Notes under the pieces: generated by a model | What the model saw: the letters and a program-made list of their open reading frames with translations, nothing else | What the model was told of the DNA's origin: nothing | The model's database searches: none | NCBI GenBank assembly: GCA_019313725.1 | Contig: JAFDAT010000050.1 | Span: 1-12,562 of the forward strand | Direction: 5' to 3' | Length of the DNA: 12,562 nt | Source of the DNA: Deltaproteobacteria bacterium | GTDB lineage: Bacteria; Desulfobacterota; Desulfobacteria; Desulfobacterales; B30-G6 | Part shown: positions 7,110 to 12,562 of the stretch, one piece after another | How positions within the stretch are numbered: the stretch's first letter is position 1 | How the letters are laid out: every line of letters begins with the position of its first letter | Program-made: the position numbers and the translations under genes

Positions 7110-7730
7110 ATGCGTAAAAAATTATGGATATATCTTGCTCTTCTGGTAGTAATTCCGGGGTTGATATTTACGGTTTCCTGTGCCAAAAAGGTTACCCAGG
7201 CAGAGCCTTCTGCGGAAGAAACCGCGGTCGAGCCGGAAGTCGATACTGCAGCACGAATCGCTGAAGAGCAGGCCGCTCAGGAAGAGGCTGCCCAGCAGTG
7301 GGAAATGGCCGTGGAAGAAGATATCGAGGAACAGCGCCAGGCTGAGGACGCTGCCAAGGAAGCTGAGATGCAGCAGGATATGGCGGCTGCCAAACAGATG
7401 TTCGAAAACGAAGACATTTATTTCGATTTTGACAGTTCAGCTCTTGAAATGATGGCAACGGAAGTGCTCAAACGTAAAGCGGACTGGCTTTTTGAAACGG
7501 CGGACGCTTCGATCATCATCGAGGGACATTGCGATGCAAGGGGTACGGAAGCCTACAATATCGCCCTGGGAGACAGAAGAGCGGAAAGCGCCAAGGCCTT
7601 CCTGGTCGATATCGGTGTTGATGAATCACGGTTGACAAGCATCAGCTACGGTGAAGAACGTCCGGTAGATCCTGTAGCCAATGCCGAAGCATGGGCCAAG
7701 AACCGCCGTGTCCACTTTGTTATCGAGTAG
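7110..7730 (+). CDS. pal: Peptidoglycan-associated lipoprotein Pal
   Basis: A 206-residue outer-membrane lipoprotein that holds the outer membrane to peptidoglycan and binds TolB. The signal peptide ends at TVSC, with lipidated Cys24; Thr at -3 is a loose lipobox. A Glu/Ala/Gln-rich, probably helical linker runs from about 32 to 97. The OmpA-like domain (about 102-206) shows IYFDFDSSAL, then IIIEGHCDARGTEAYNIALGDRRAE, with Asp142 and the RR at about 156-157 in the positions that bind diaminopimelate in this family, and ends NRRVHFVIE. ATG 7110 follows AAGGAGGG about 5 nt upstream. An upstream in-frame ATG at 7047 lies inside tolB and would spoil the signal peptide. The linker is longer and more acidic than in E. 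coli Pal (about 173 residues). Confidence 0.95.
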   Translation: MRKKLWIYLALLVVIPGLIFTVSCAKKVTQAEPSAEETAVEPEVDTAARIAEEQAAQEEAAQQWEMAVEEDIEEQRQAEDAAKEAEMQQDMAAAKQMFENEDIYFDFDSSALEMMATEVLKRKADWLFETADASIIIEGHCDARGTEAYNIALGDRRAESAKAFLVDIGVDESRLTSISYGEERPVDPVANAEAWAKNRRVHFVIE

Positions 7731-7786
7731 GGCGGATTTTATTTAAATTTCAGATTTGAAAGGCCTGCTTCAGGTTTTCAATTGTT

Positions 7787-7825
7787 ATGGGCAAGCAGTG
7801 GCCTGGCTGCTGTTTGCCCATTTTT
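7787..7825 (+). terminator. Intrinsic terminator between pal and cpoB
   Basis: ATGGGCAAGCAG (7787-7798) pairs with CTGTTTGCCCAT (7810-7821): 12 positions, 11 Watson-Crick plus one G-U in RNA, with an 11-nt loop. It is followed by a T run at 7821-7825. This is a textbook rho-independent shape. It sits inside the operon, 5 nt before the first possible cpoB start, so it may lower cpoB expression relative to pal. Confidence 0.75.
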
Positions 7826-7830
7826 AACAG

Positions 7831-8775
7831 ATGAAAGAACATTGCGGAAAAATGTCGATTAAAATCGTTATTACCGTCTTTTGCCTGATGTTTATGATCG
7901 GGTGCGCTCACCAGGACGATGTTATCGTGCTTGACCAGCGTCTGCAGAAAATGGAGCGGCTGGGCAAGGAACTGGATAATAAAGCCCGGAAGCTGGAAAA
8001 CGATTATGCGGAACTGACCCAGAGTGACCGCAAAAGCAATGAAGTTTTCGCGCAGGACAGCGCGGCTCTGGGTAAAGAAATTTTGGAATACCAATCAAAA
8101 GGGGTACAGGAAGACCAGAAAATAAGAGCCTTGTATGCCGGTATCAACGCAAATATCGTCGGGCTGCAGGACGAGTTGCAGGGTGTTCGCGGCAGCCTTG
8201 AAGAGAACGAATACTTGCTCAAGCAGCGGATGGACGCTACCGAAGATCTTGGCCGGGAAATACAGGTCAAGTTTGATAAAATGGCTGTCAGCCTGGACCA
8301 GATAGAGGTTCGCCTCCAGTACATCGAACAGTACCTGAACCTGGAACCCGCACTGGCTCGAACCCAGCCACCATCAAAGGAAGATGCCGAGGGTAAAAAA
8401 CTGACGGATGGTGATTTGTATATATCCTCCAAACAGGCCTTCGACCAGGGAGATTTCGACGCCGCCAGGGCGGGATTCGATAAAATTATCAAGGATTTTC
8501 CCAAATCCGAACATGCCGACAATGCCCAGTTCTGGATCGGTGAAATTTACTACAGGGAAAAGTGGTACGAAAAGGCTATTCTGGAATACCAGAAGGTCAT
8601 AGAAAATTATCCCAAGGGGAATAAAGTACCGGCTTCCCTCCTCAAACAGGGATTTGCATTTCTTTCCCTGGGGGACAAGGCCAATGCTAGGCTGATATTG
8701 AAGGAACTGGCCAAAAAATATCCTGAGACCAATGAAGGGAAAATTGCTGTTCAGAAATTAAGAGAAATTTCTTAA
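7831..8775 (+). CDS. cpoB: Tol-Pal cell division coordinator CpoB (YbgF-like) with lipoprotein signal
   Basis: A protein of up to 314 residues. CpoB/YbgF works in the periplasm, binds TolA and coordinates peptidoglycan synthesis with outer-membrane constriction. The N-terminus has a hydrophobic segment ending MIGC (Cys25 from this start), a lipobox, so this version is probably a lipoprotein, unlike soluble E. coli CpoB. A long coiled coil follows (about 35-165), then three TPR-like repeats at the C-terminus (about 195-314; marks DLYISSKQAFDQGDFDAA, AQFWIGEIYYREKWYEKAI, GFAFLSLGDKANAR). The start is open: ATG 7831 has no Shine-Dalgarno and lies right behind the terminator, while ATG 7852 has a weak GGA and still gives an 18-residue lipoprotein signal. 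Confidence 0.88.
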   Translation: MKEHCGKMSIKIVITVFCLMFMIGCAHQDDVIVLDQRLQKMERLGKELDNKARKLENDYAELTQSDRKSNEVFAQDSAALGKEILEYQSKGVQEDQKIRALYAGINANIVGLQDELQGVRGSLEENEYLLKQRMDATEDLGREIQVKFDKMAVSLDQIEVRLQYIEQYLNLEPALARTQPPSKEDAEGKKLTDGDLYISSKQAFDQGDFDAARAGFDKIIKDFPKSEHADNAQFWIGEIYYREKWYEKAILEYQKVIENYPKGNKVPASLLKQGFAFLSLGDKANARLILKELAKKYPETNEGKIAVQKLREIS

Positions 8776-8785
8776 CCTTCATCAT

Positions 8786-9274
8786 ATGATAAAAATCATC
8801 GGCATAGATCCGGGCTTGTCGGATACCGGAATCGGGATTGTCACCGGAGAAGGGCTGAGGGTAAGGGAATATTCATACGGAACAGTCAGCACTTCAAAAC
8901 GTGAATCACTGCCGGGACGCCTCGCAAAAATCTACTCCAGGCTCTATGCTATCCTCAACGATGAGAAACCGAACCAGATGATCGTTGAAGATGTCTTCTC
9001 CCTCAACCAATATCCAAAATCTGGGATTACGCTCGGGAAAGTAACCGGTGTCATCCTGTTGGCAGGCTACCAATGTGATGTGCCGGTGTCCGAGGTTTCC
9101 GTACGCTCTGCCAAGCAGATCTTGACCGGAAACGGCAACGCCGGCAAATCTCAATTGGAGCAAGCCGTTCGACAAAAATTGAAACTCCAGGAACCTATTC
9201 GGCCTGACCATGCCTCGGACGCCCTTGGGCTGGCTCTGATCGGATTGTATCGTTATCGGGAAGGATCCGTCTGA
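8786..9274 (+). CDS. ruvC: Crossover junction endodeoxyribonuclease RuvC
   Basis: A 162-residue Holliday-junction resolvase that cuts symmetrical strands near the crossover as a dimer, acting with RuvAB. The RNase H-like fold shows Asp8 in IIGIDPG, Glu68 in MIVEDVFSLNQ, and the C-terminal pair His142 and Asp145 in RPDHASDALG. His142 stands where E. coli has Asp138, as in the Thermus enzyme. The length is normal (E. coli 173). It begins 10 nt after cpoB stops, with no good Shine-Dalgarno, and ends 3 nt before ruvA, so co-transcription with the tol genes and with ruvAB is likely. Confidence 0.95.
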   Translation: MIKIIGIDPGLSDTGIGIVTGEGLRVREYSYGTVSTSKRESLPGRLAKIYSRLYAILNDEKPNQMIVEDVFSLNQYPKSGITLGKVTGVILLAGYQCDVPVSEVSVRSAKQILTGNGNAGKSQLEQAVRQKLKLQEPIRPDHASDALGLALIGLYRYREGSV

Positions 9275-9277
9275 AAA

Positions 9278-9913
9278 ATGATTGGGTATATAGAGGGAAA
9301 ACTGCTAAAAATAGAGGAGGACGGTATCCTTCTTTTAGCCAATCAGATCGGGTATGAAATACTCCTGCCGGCTTTTGTGATGAAGACCTTCAAGGGGAAA
9401 GCCATCGGCGGGGAGGTCCCGCTTTACATCTACCATCAACAGACGGAACGTCAACCCAAGCCGGTGCTGATCGGATTTAACCAGGGGCTTGAAAAAGATT
9501 TTTTTCAGTTGTTCATCTCCGTGGAGGCCATCGGTCCCCTGAAGGCCGTCAGAGCTTTGACCCTGCCCATCGGCGATATTGCAGCTTCCATTGAGGCCGG
9601 CGATGTGAACAGCCTCAAATCTTTGAAAGGAATCGGGAACCGAACGGCCCAGAAAATCATTGCAACGCTCAAGGGCAAAATGGGTAAATTCGCCCTCATG
9701 CGCGAAACCACAGTGCCGGAAAAAGCGGTTGACGAGGACCTGGAACAGCAGGTGATCGATGTGCTTGTCCAGCAGCTGGGCCACAAAATGGCTGAAGCCC
9801 GCCAACTGGTCACCATGGCCTTCAGGAGCAATGCCGCGATTTCAACACCCGAAGCGTTGTTCGAGGAGGTGTATCGTGTGCAGCGGTCGCAGGAACCGGG
9901 CGTTGAAAAATAA
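9278..9913 (+). CDS. ruvA: Holliday junction branch migration complex subunit RuvA
   Basis: A 211-residue junction-binding protein that forms tetramers and loads RuvB. Domain I (OB fold) covers about 1-65 and starts MIGYIEGKLL. Domain II (about 70-140) has two helix-hairpin-helix units: the first, SVEAIGPLKAV (81-91), is unusual, and the second, SLKGIGNRTAQKI (115-127), is standard. Domain III (about 155-205), which binds RuvB, contains VLVQQLGHKMAEA. By alignment with LVVREDAQLLYGF of E. coli, the acidic pin (Glu55, Asp56) falls on Gln59-Pro60 in HQQTERQPKPVLIGF, so the pin appears absent or moved. The start lies 3 nt after ruvC. Confidence 0.95.
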   Translation: MIGYIEGKLLKIEEDGILLLANQIGYEILLPAFVMKTFKGKAIGGEVPLYIYHQQTERQPKPVLIGFNQGLEKDFFQLFISVEAIGPLKAVRALTLPIGDIAASIEAGDVNSLKSLKGIGNRTAQKIIATLKGKMGKFALMRETTVPEKAVDEDLEQQVIDVLVQQLGHKMAEARQLVTMAFRSNAAISTPEALFEEVYRVQRSQEPGVEK

Positions 9914-9958
9914 GAAAAACCAAATAAATAGAAGGCATGCAGTGAGTTAACGAATAAA

Positions 9959-10999
9959 ATGGCGGATACATTCAAAAGCGGCCTGGTAGACCAGCAGCAG
10001 GTTATTTCAGGAACATCTCTTCGGGATGACGAAGAAACGGAAATTTTATCCCTGAGGCCCGAAATACTGTCCGAATACATTGGTCAGTCAGAGGTCGTGA
10101 CCACACTTAAAATTGCCATTGAAGCGGCTCGGAAAAGGCAGGAGGCCATGGACCATGTGCTGTTTCACGGTCCACCGGGTCTGGGCAAAACAACGCTGGC
10201 GTATATCATAGCCAATGAAATGGAAAGCCGCCTTACCACGACATCCGGTCCCGCCCTTGAAAAAGGGGGTGACCTCATCGGCATGCTGACCCACCTCGAG
10301 GACGGGGATATTTTATTTGTGGACGAAATTCACCGTATGCCCAAGGTGGTGGAAGAATTTCTTTACCCGGCCATGGAAGATTTTGCGGTTGACTTTGTTT
10401 TTGACAAAGGCATTCATGCCAGAAGCCATCGCTACCGTTTGAACCATTTTACACTGGTGGGAGCGACCACCCGCGTCGGCCTGCTCTCTTCGCCGCTCCG
10501 GGATCGGTTCGGGCTTTTCAGGAATCTCGACTTCTACGCTGAACCGGAACTTGTTAAGATAGCCTTGCGATCGGCAGTACTGCTGGAGGTCGGCATAGAC
10601 AAGCAAGCCGCAGCAGAACTGTCCAGGCGTTCCAGGGGAACACCCAGGATCGTGAACAGGCTGCTCAAACGGGTCAGGGATTATACCCAGGTAAAGAGCG
10701 ATGGATTTATTACCCGGGATATCGTCGAGGCGGCACTCACGCTGGAAGGTGTCGATATCATGGGCCTTACACGGCTCGACCGCAAGTATCTGCGGACAAT
10801 TATCGAATTCTATAGCGGCGGACCGGTGGGGATCGACGCGATTGCCGCGACCCTCCAGGAGGAGACCGATACACTGGTGGACGTCGTGGAGCCCTACCTT
10901 TTGAAAACCGGCCTTGTGGTGCGCACGGCGTCCGGGCGCAAGACACCCGCGGCCGCATATAAACACATGGGCTACAGCACCCAGGGCAAGCTCTTTTAG
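9959..10999 (+). CDS. ruvB: Holliday junction branch migration helicase RuvB
   Basis: A 346-residue AAA+ ATPase that drives branch migration as hexameric rings on either side of RuvA. Walker A is GPPGLGKTT (71-79), Walker B is LFVDEIHRM with Asp122 and Glu123, sensor 1 is GATTR (168-172), and the arginine-finger region is LRDRFG (180-185). The C-terminal winged helix reads GGPVGIDAIAATLQEE and ends KTPAAAYKHMG. The beta-hairpin between Walker B and sensor 1 that contacts RuvA domain III reads VDFVFDKGIHARSHRYRLNHF, unlike the usual LDIMIGEGPAARS type. ruvB starts 45 nt after ruvA, with only a weak ribosome site. Confidence 0.97.
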   Translation: MADTFKSGLVDQQQVISGTSLRDDEETEILSLRPEILSEYIGQSEVVTTLKIAIEAARKRQEAMDHVLFHGPPGLGKTTLAYIIANEMESRLTTTSGPALEKGGDLIGMLTHLEDGDILFVDEIHRMPKVVEEFLYPAMEDFAVDFVFDKGIHARSHRYRLNHFTLVGATTRVGLLSSPLRDRFGLFRNLDFYAEPELVKIALRSAVLLEVGIDKQAAAELSRRSRGTPRIVNRLLKRVRDYTQVKSDGFITRDIVEAALTLEGVDIMGLTRLDRKYLRTIIEFYSGGPVGIDAIAATLQEETDTLVDVVEPYLLKTGLVVRTASGRKTPAAAYKHMGYSTQGKLF

Positions 11000-11023
11000 C
11001 CATACAGGATACATTCTGAAATC

Positions 11024-11875
11024 ATGAAACCATCCGGGACCGGCAGGACGGCTTACAAAAGAAAAAAATGGAATATTCTGTTTATCGGCGAAGACGGCAA
11101 AGTCATCCCCGTCAAACACTTCAAAGGTATCGTGATCGGGCTGACATTGCTGTTTATCACTCTCGCCATGGCCATGGCCGTACTGTTTTACAGCTATCGG
11201 AATCGAACGGAAAAAATGCAGATGCTCCAGCACGATATGGCGGGTATTGTGGCGGAAAACCGCAGCCTCAAAGGCGAAAAGGATAAGGTGCTGGCACGGC
11301 TGGTCATCCTCGAATCCAGGCTGAAGGCACAGCCGGTTGATGAACCGGCGCCAGATGCCGGCAAGGCGCATGAAAGCGTCGAACCGCAAAAGGACCCCGC
11401 CGGTAAGGCCAAAGCGACCGTTGTCAGCCGCAAAAAGACCGTACCGAAAGCCGCCGGTACCGAGCCCGGAGCGGGGGGCCAGTCTACTGTACCGACGGTT
11501 AATATCACCAACGAAAACCTGGTTGTCTGCCACGATCCGGATTCCGAATTCGTGCGGGTGGAGTACAAGGTGATCAACATGGGTGACAAGGATACCCCGG
11601 TGTCAGGACGTTCGGTGATTGTTTTGAAGAATGGTGATATGAATCCGGAAGATTGGATTGTATTGCCGAATGTCCCGCTGTCGGACCTGAAACCGGCCGG
11701 TGAGAGCGGTAAACGATTTCGCATCTACAATTTTCGTAAATTGAAATACAAGGTCAAATCATCGGCGTTGAAGGGCCGTCTGGAGAATGCCACCATATTT
11801 ACCTACACCGTTGATGGGCGGCTGCTCATGGAAAGGGAATATCCGCTGAAGATGTCCGCGGAGATGTGCCCCTAA
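11024..11875 (+). CDS. Single-pass membrane protein of unknown function with coiled coil and C-terminal beta-rich domain
   Basis: I do not recognise this 283-residue protein. It has a basic N-terminus with KKWNILFIGEDGKVIPVKHFKG (about 14-35), one membrane helix (about 36-57), a short coiled coil (about 60-101), a Pro/Ala/Lys/Glu-rich linker (about 102-155), and a C-terminal domain (about 157-283) of alternating hydrophobic strands (FVRVEYKVINMGD, SGRSVIVLKNGDM, ATIFTYTVDGRLL). The topology predicts the coiled coil and C-domain in the periplasm. The N-terminal pattern (basic, an 'I-x-x-E-D-G' strand, helix, coiled coil) resembles the membrane anchor of M23-type envelope peptidases, but no HxxxD or HxH peptidase motif is present. 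It follows ruvB by 24 nt and precedes a bactofilin. An envelope or cell-shape role is a guess from context. The stop codon lies inside a hairpin. Confidence 0.8.
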   Translation: MKPSGTGRTAYKRKKWNILFIGEDGKVIPVKHFKGIVIGLTLLFITLAMAMAVLFYSYRNRTEKMQMLQHDMAGIVAENRSLKGEKDKVLARLVILESRLKAQPVDEPAPDAGKAHESVEPQKDPAGKAKATVVSRKKTVPKAAGTEPGAGGQSTVPTVNITNENLVVCHDPDSEFVRVEYKVINMGDKDTPVSGRSVIVLKNGDMNPEDWIVLPNVPLSDLKPAGESGKRFRIYNFRKLKYKVKSSALKGRLENATIFTYTVDGRLLMEREYPLKMSAEMCP

Positions 11876-11896
11876 CAAATGCTGCGCATTTGTTAG
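11872..11896. repeat. Perfect 11-bp stem-loop overlapping the stop codon of the unknown gene
   Basis: CTAACAAATGC (11872-11882) and GCATTTGTTAG (11886-11896) are perfect reverse complements around a TGC loop. The TAA stop of the preceding gene (11873-11875) is in the left arm. There is no T run after it, so it is not a typical intrinsic terminator; mRNA 3'-end protection or a palindromic repeat unit are alternatives. Confidence 0.75.
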
Positions 11897-11901
11897 ATAA
11901 C

Positions 11902-11914
11902 GCGGCTGCGCCGC
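11902..11914. repeat. Second stem-loop with the same apex
   Basis: GCGGC (11902-11906) pairs with GCCGC (11910-11914) around a TGC loop, 5 nt after the first hairpin. Both hairpins share the 7-base core GCTGCGC at the tip while the rest of the stems differ. Confidence 0.6.
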
Positions 11915-12021
11915 TGAAACTACCGACTTTCATATAGGTGTTCCGATTGAAGGTACTTGCTGAAGAGTGCATCTAATAGGACCTAACCCTGAGGGATGCA
12001 AAATATGATACAGAGGATATA

Positions 12022-12354
12022 ATGGCAAAAAACAGATCAAAAAATATATCCATCGTCGACAGGGGATTGACCATTGAGGGTTCGATATCCTGTAGCGGCC
12101 AACTCATTGTCAAAGGGGCGGTCAAAGGCAATCTTCGGGGGGACGAGGTGGTTATCGCCGAAGACGGCGTGATTCATGCGGACGCGACCGTTTCGGCCAT
12201 CACCATCGGCGGGAAATTTGACGGCACCCTCAGGGTGTTGCAGACGCTGGTTATTCTGGCAACCGGTTGTTGCCAGGGCAAAATTGTCTGCAGGGATCTA
12301 ACGGTGGAGCCGGGCGGTATCTTGGATGGCGAGATTAACTGTTCCCAGGAATAA
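12022..12354 (+). CDS. Bactofilin (polymer-forming cytoskeletal protein)
   Basis: A small bactofilin of 110 residues. Members of this family polymerise without nucleotide into filaments, usually on the inner face of the membrane, and recruit cell-wall or polarity factors. The short polar N-terminus (MAKNRSKN) is followed by the repeated hydrophobic/glycine pattern of the right-handed beta-helix: LTIEGSISCSGQLIVKGAVKG, then VVIAEDGVIHADATVSAITIGG, DGTLRVLQTLVI and DLTVEPGGILDGEIN. There is no signal peptide. The ATG at 12022 has AGAGGAT a few bases upstream. The gene sits 146 nt after the unknown membrane protein. In other bacteria bactofilins often lie beside M23 peptidases; none is present in this window. 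Confidence 0.9.
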   Translation: MAKNRSKNISIVDRGLTIEGSISCSGQLIVKGAVKGNLRGDEVVIAEDGVIHADATVSAITIGGKFDGTLRVLQTLVILATGCCQGKIVCRDLTVEPGGILDGEINCSQE

Positions 12355-12488
12355 TGCCAGCTCAGATTCAGTAAAAAAACACGAATATTTCGAGCAATTT
12401 CATTAGAAACAGAACATTCACAGCTATCTTCTGTTGCATGTTTCGTTGCGCTATTTGTCAAGGTAGTTGTCGCAATAATTTAAAAAAT

Positions 12489-12521
12489 AAAAGCACATTT
12501 TTAAGGGACTAAGCTGCTTTT
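12489..12521 (-). terminator. Weak candidate terminator of a leftward gene
   Basis: On the minus strand AAAAGCA (12521-12515) pairs with TGCTTTT (12495-12489) across a 19-nt loop, and the T-rich TTTTATTTTTT follows. The stop codon of the possible leftward gene is in the loop. The stem is short and AT-rich, so support is modest. Confidence 0.3.
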
Positions 12522-12562
12522 TTTGAGTTAGCCAATTTCTCATTCTTTTCTTCATACGGATT
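12509..12562 (-). CDS. Possible 3' end of a leftward gene entering from the right edge
   Basis: Reading leftwards from the right edge gives 17 codons, NPYEEKNEKLANSKKAA, and then TAG (12511-12509). The polar, lysine-rich tail is like a true C-terminus, and a weak terminator shape overlaps the stop. There is too little sequence to name a family, and a chance open frame of this length is possible. Confidence 0.3.
   Translation of the reverse strand, partial: NPYEEKNEKLANSKKAA

Noticed and set aside
10313..11533. 406-codon minus-strand open frame opposite ruvB and the unknown membrane gene
   Set aside because: It crosses two sense genes, one of them a certain ruvB, and its translation is rich in His, Arg, Gly and Phe with no recognisable motif, as expected of a shadow frame.
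11871..11898. Integron attC-like site (CTAAC...GTTAGAT)
   Set aside because: GTTAGAT fits the GTTRRRY box, but the left box does not fit RYYYAAC at its first base, the whole unit is about 25 bp instead of about 57-140 bp, and no integrase or cassette array is present.
12174..12461. Minus-strand 95-codon open frame over the end of the bactofilin
   Set aside because: It is mostly antisense to the bactofilin, with no ribosome site or family signal.
1..12562. CRISPR array, tRNA/rRNA genes, insertion sequences, prophage or defence genes
   Set aside because: No regularly spaced direct repeats, cloverleaf genes, transposase or phage-like proteins were found by reading both strands.

Overview
The window looks like chromosomal housekeeping DNA from a Gram-negative, anaerobically respiring deltaproteobacterium, most likely close to Desulfobacterales. 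This is an inference from protein character, not a database result. It rests on a five-helix, multi-histidine diheme-type cytochrome b in an sdhC-sdhA-sdhB order, a complete Tol-Pal envelope machine, distinctive RuvA/RuvB variants and a small bactofilin. No phage, transposase, CRISPR, tRNA or rRNA was seen.

Layout. Positions 1-2632 (minus strand) carry sdhC, sdhA and the first 21 codons of sdhB, a menaquinone-linked succinate dehydrogenase/fumarate reductase. sdhB opens with a GTG that overlaps the sdhA stop by 4 nt and runs off the left edge. Positions 2677-2840 hold a long imperfect inverted repeat. Positions 2846-3415 (minus) encode an HD-domain phosphohydrolase. A 154-bp AT-rich divergent region (3416-3569) follows. 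Positions 3570-8775 (plus) encode tolQ, tolR, tolA, tolB, pal and cpoB, with a good intrinsic terminator hairpin between pal and cpoB. Positions 8786-10999 (plus) encode the Holliday-junction machinery ruvC-ruvA-ruvB, almost contiguous with cpoB. Positions 11024-11875 (plus) encode a one-pass membrane protein that I do not recognise. It is followed by two hairpins sharing the same apex, and then by a bactofilin at 12022-12354. The last 208 bp are AT-rich and probably contain the 3' end of a leftward gene that enters from the right edge.

How the genes work together. TolQ-TolR form the proton-driven inner-membrane motor. TolA spans the periplasm to TolB and Pal, and CpoB links this system to cell-wall synthesis during outer-membrane constriction. 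RuvC, RuvA and RuvB process Holliday junctions. In pseudomonads the same two modules are adjacent, but in the order ruvCAB-ybgC-tolQRAB-pal-cpoB; here the order is permuted and ybgC is absent from the window. The unknown membrane protein and the bactofilin may extend the envelope/morphogenesis theme.

Most of the window is ordinary core genome. The points most worth a second look are the 164-bp palindromic element, the pal-cpoB terminator, the twin hairpins at the end of the unknown gene, the unknown gene itself with its bactofilin neighbour, and the apparently co-diverged RuvA/RuvB pair.
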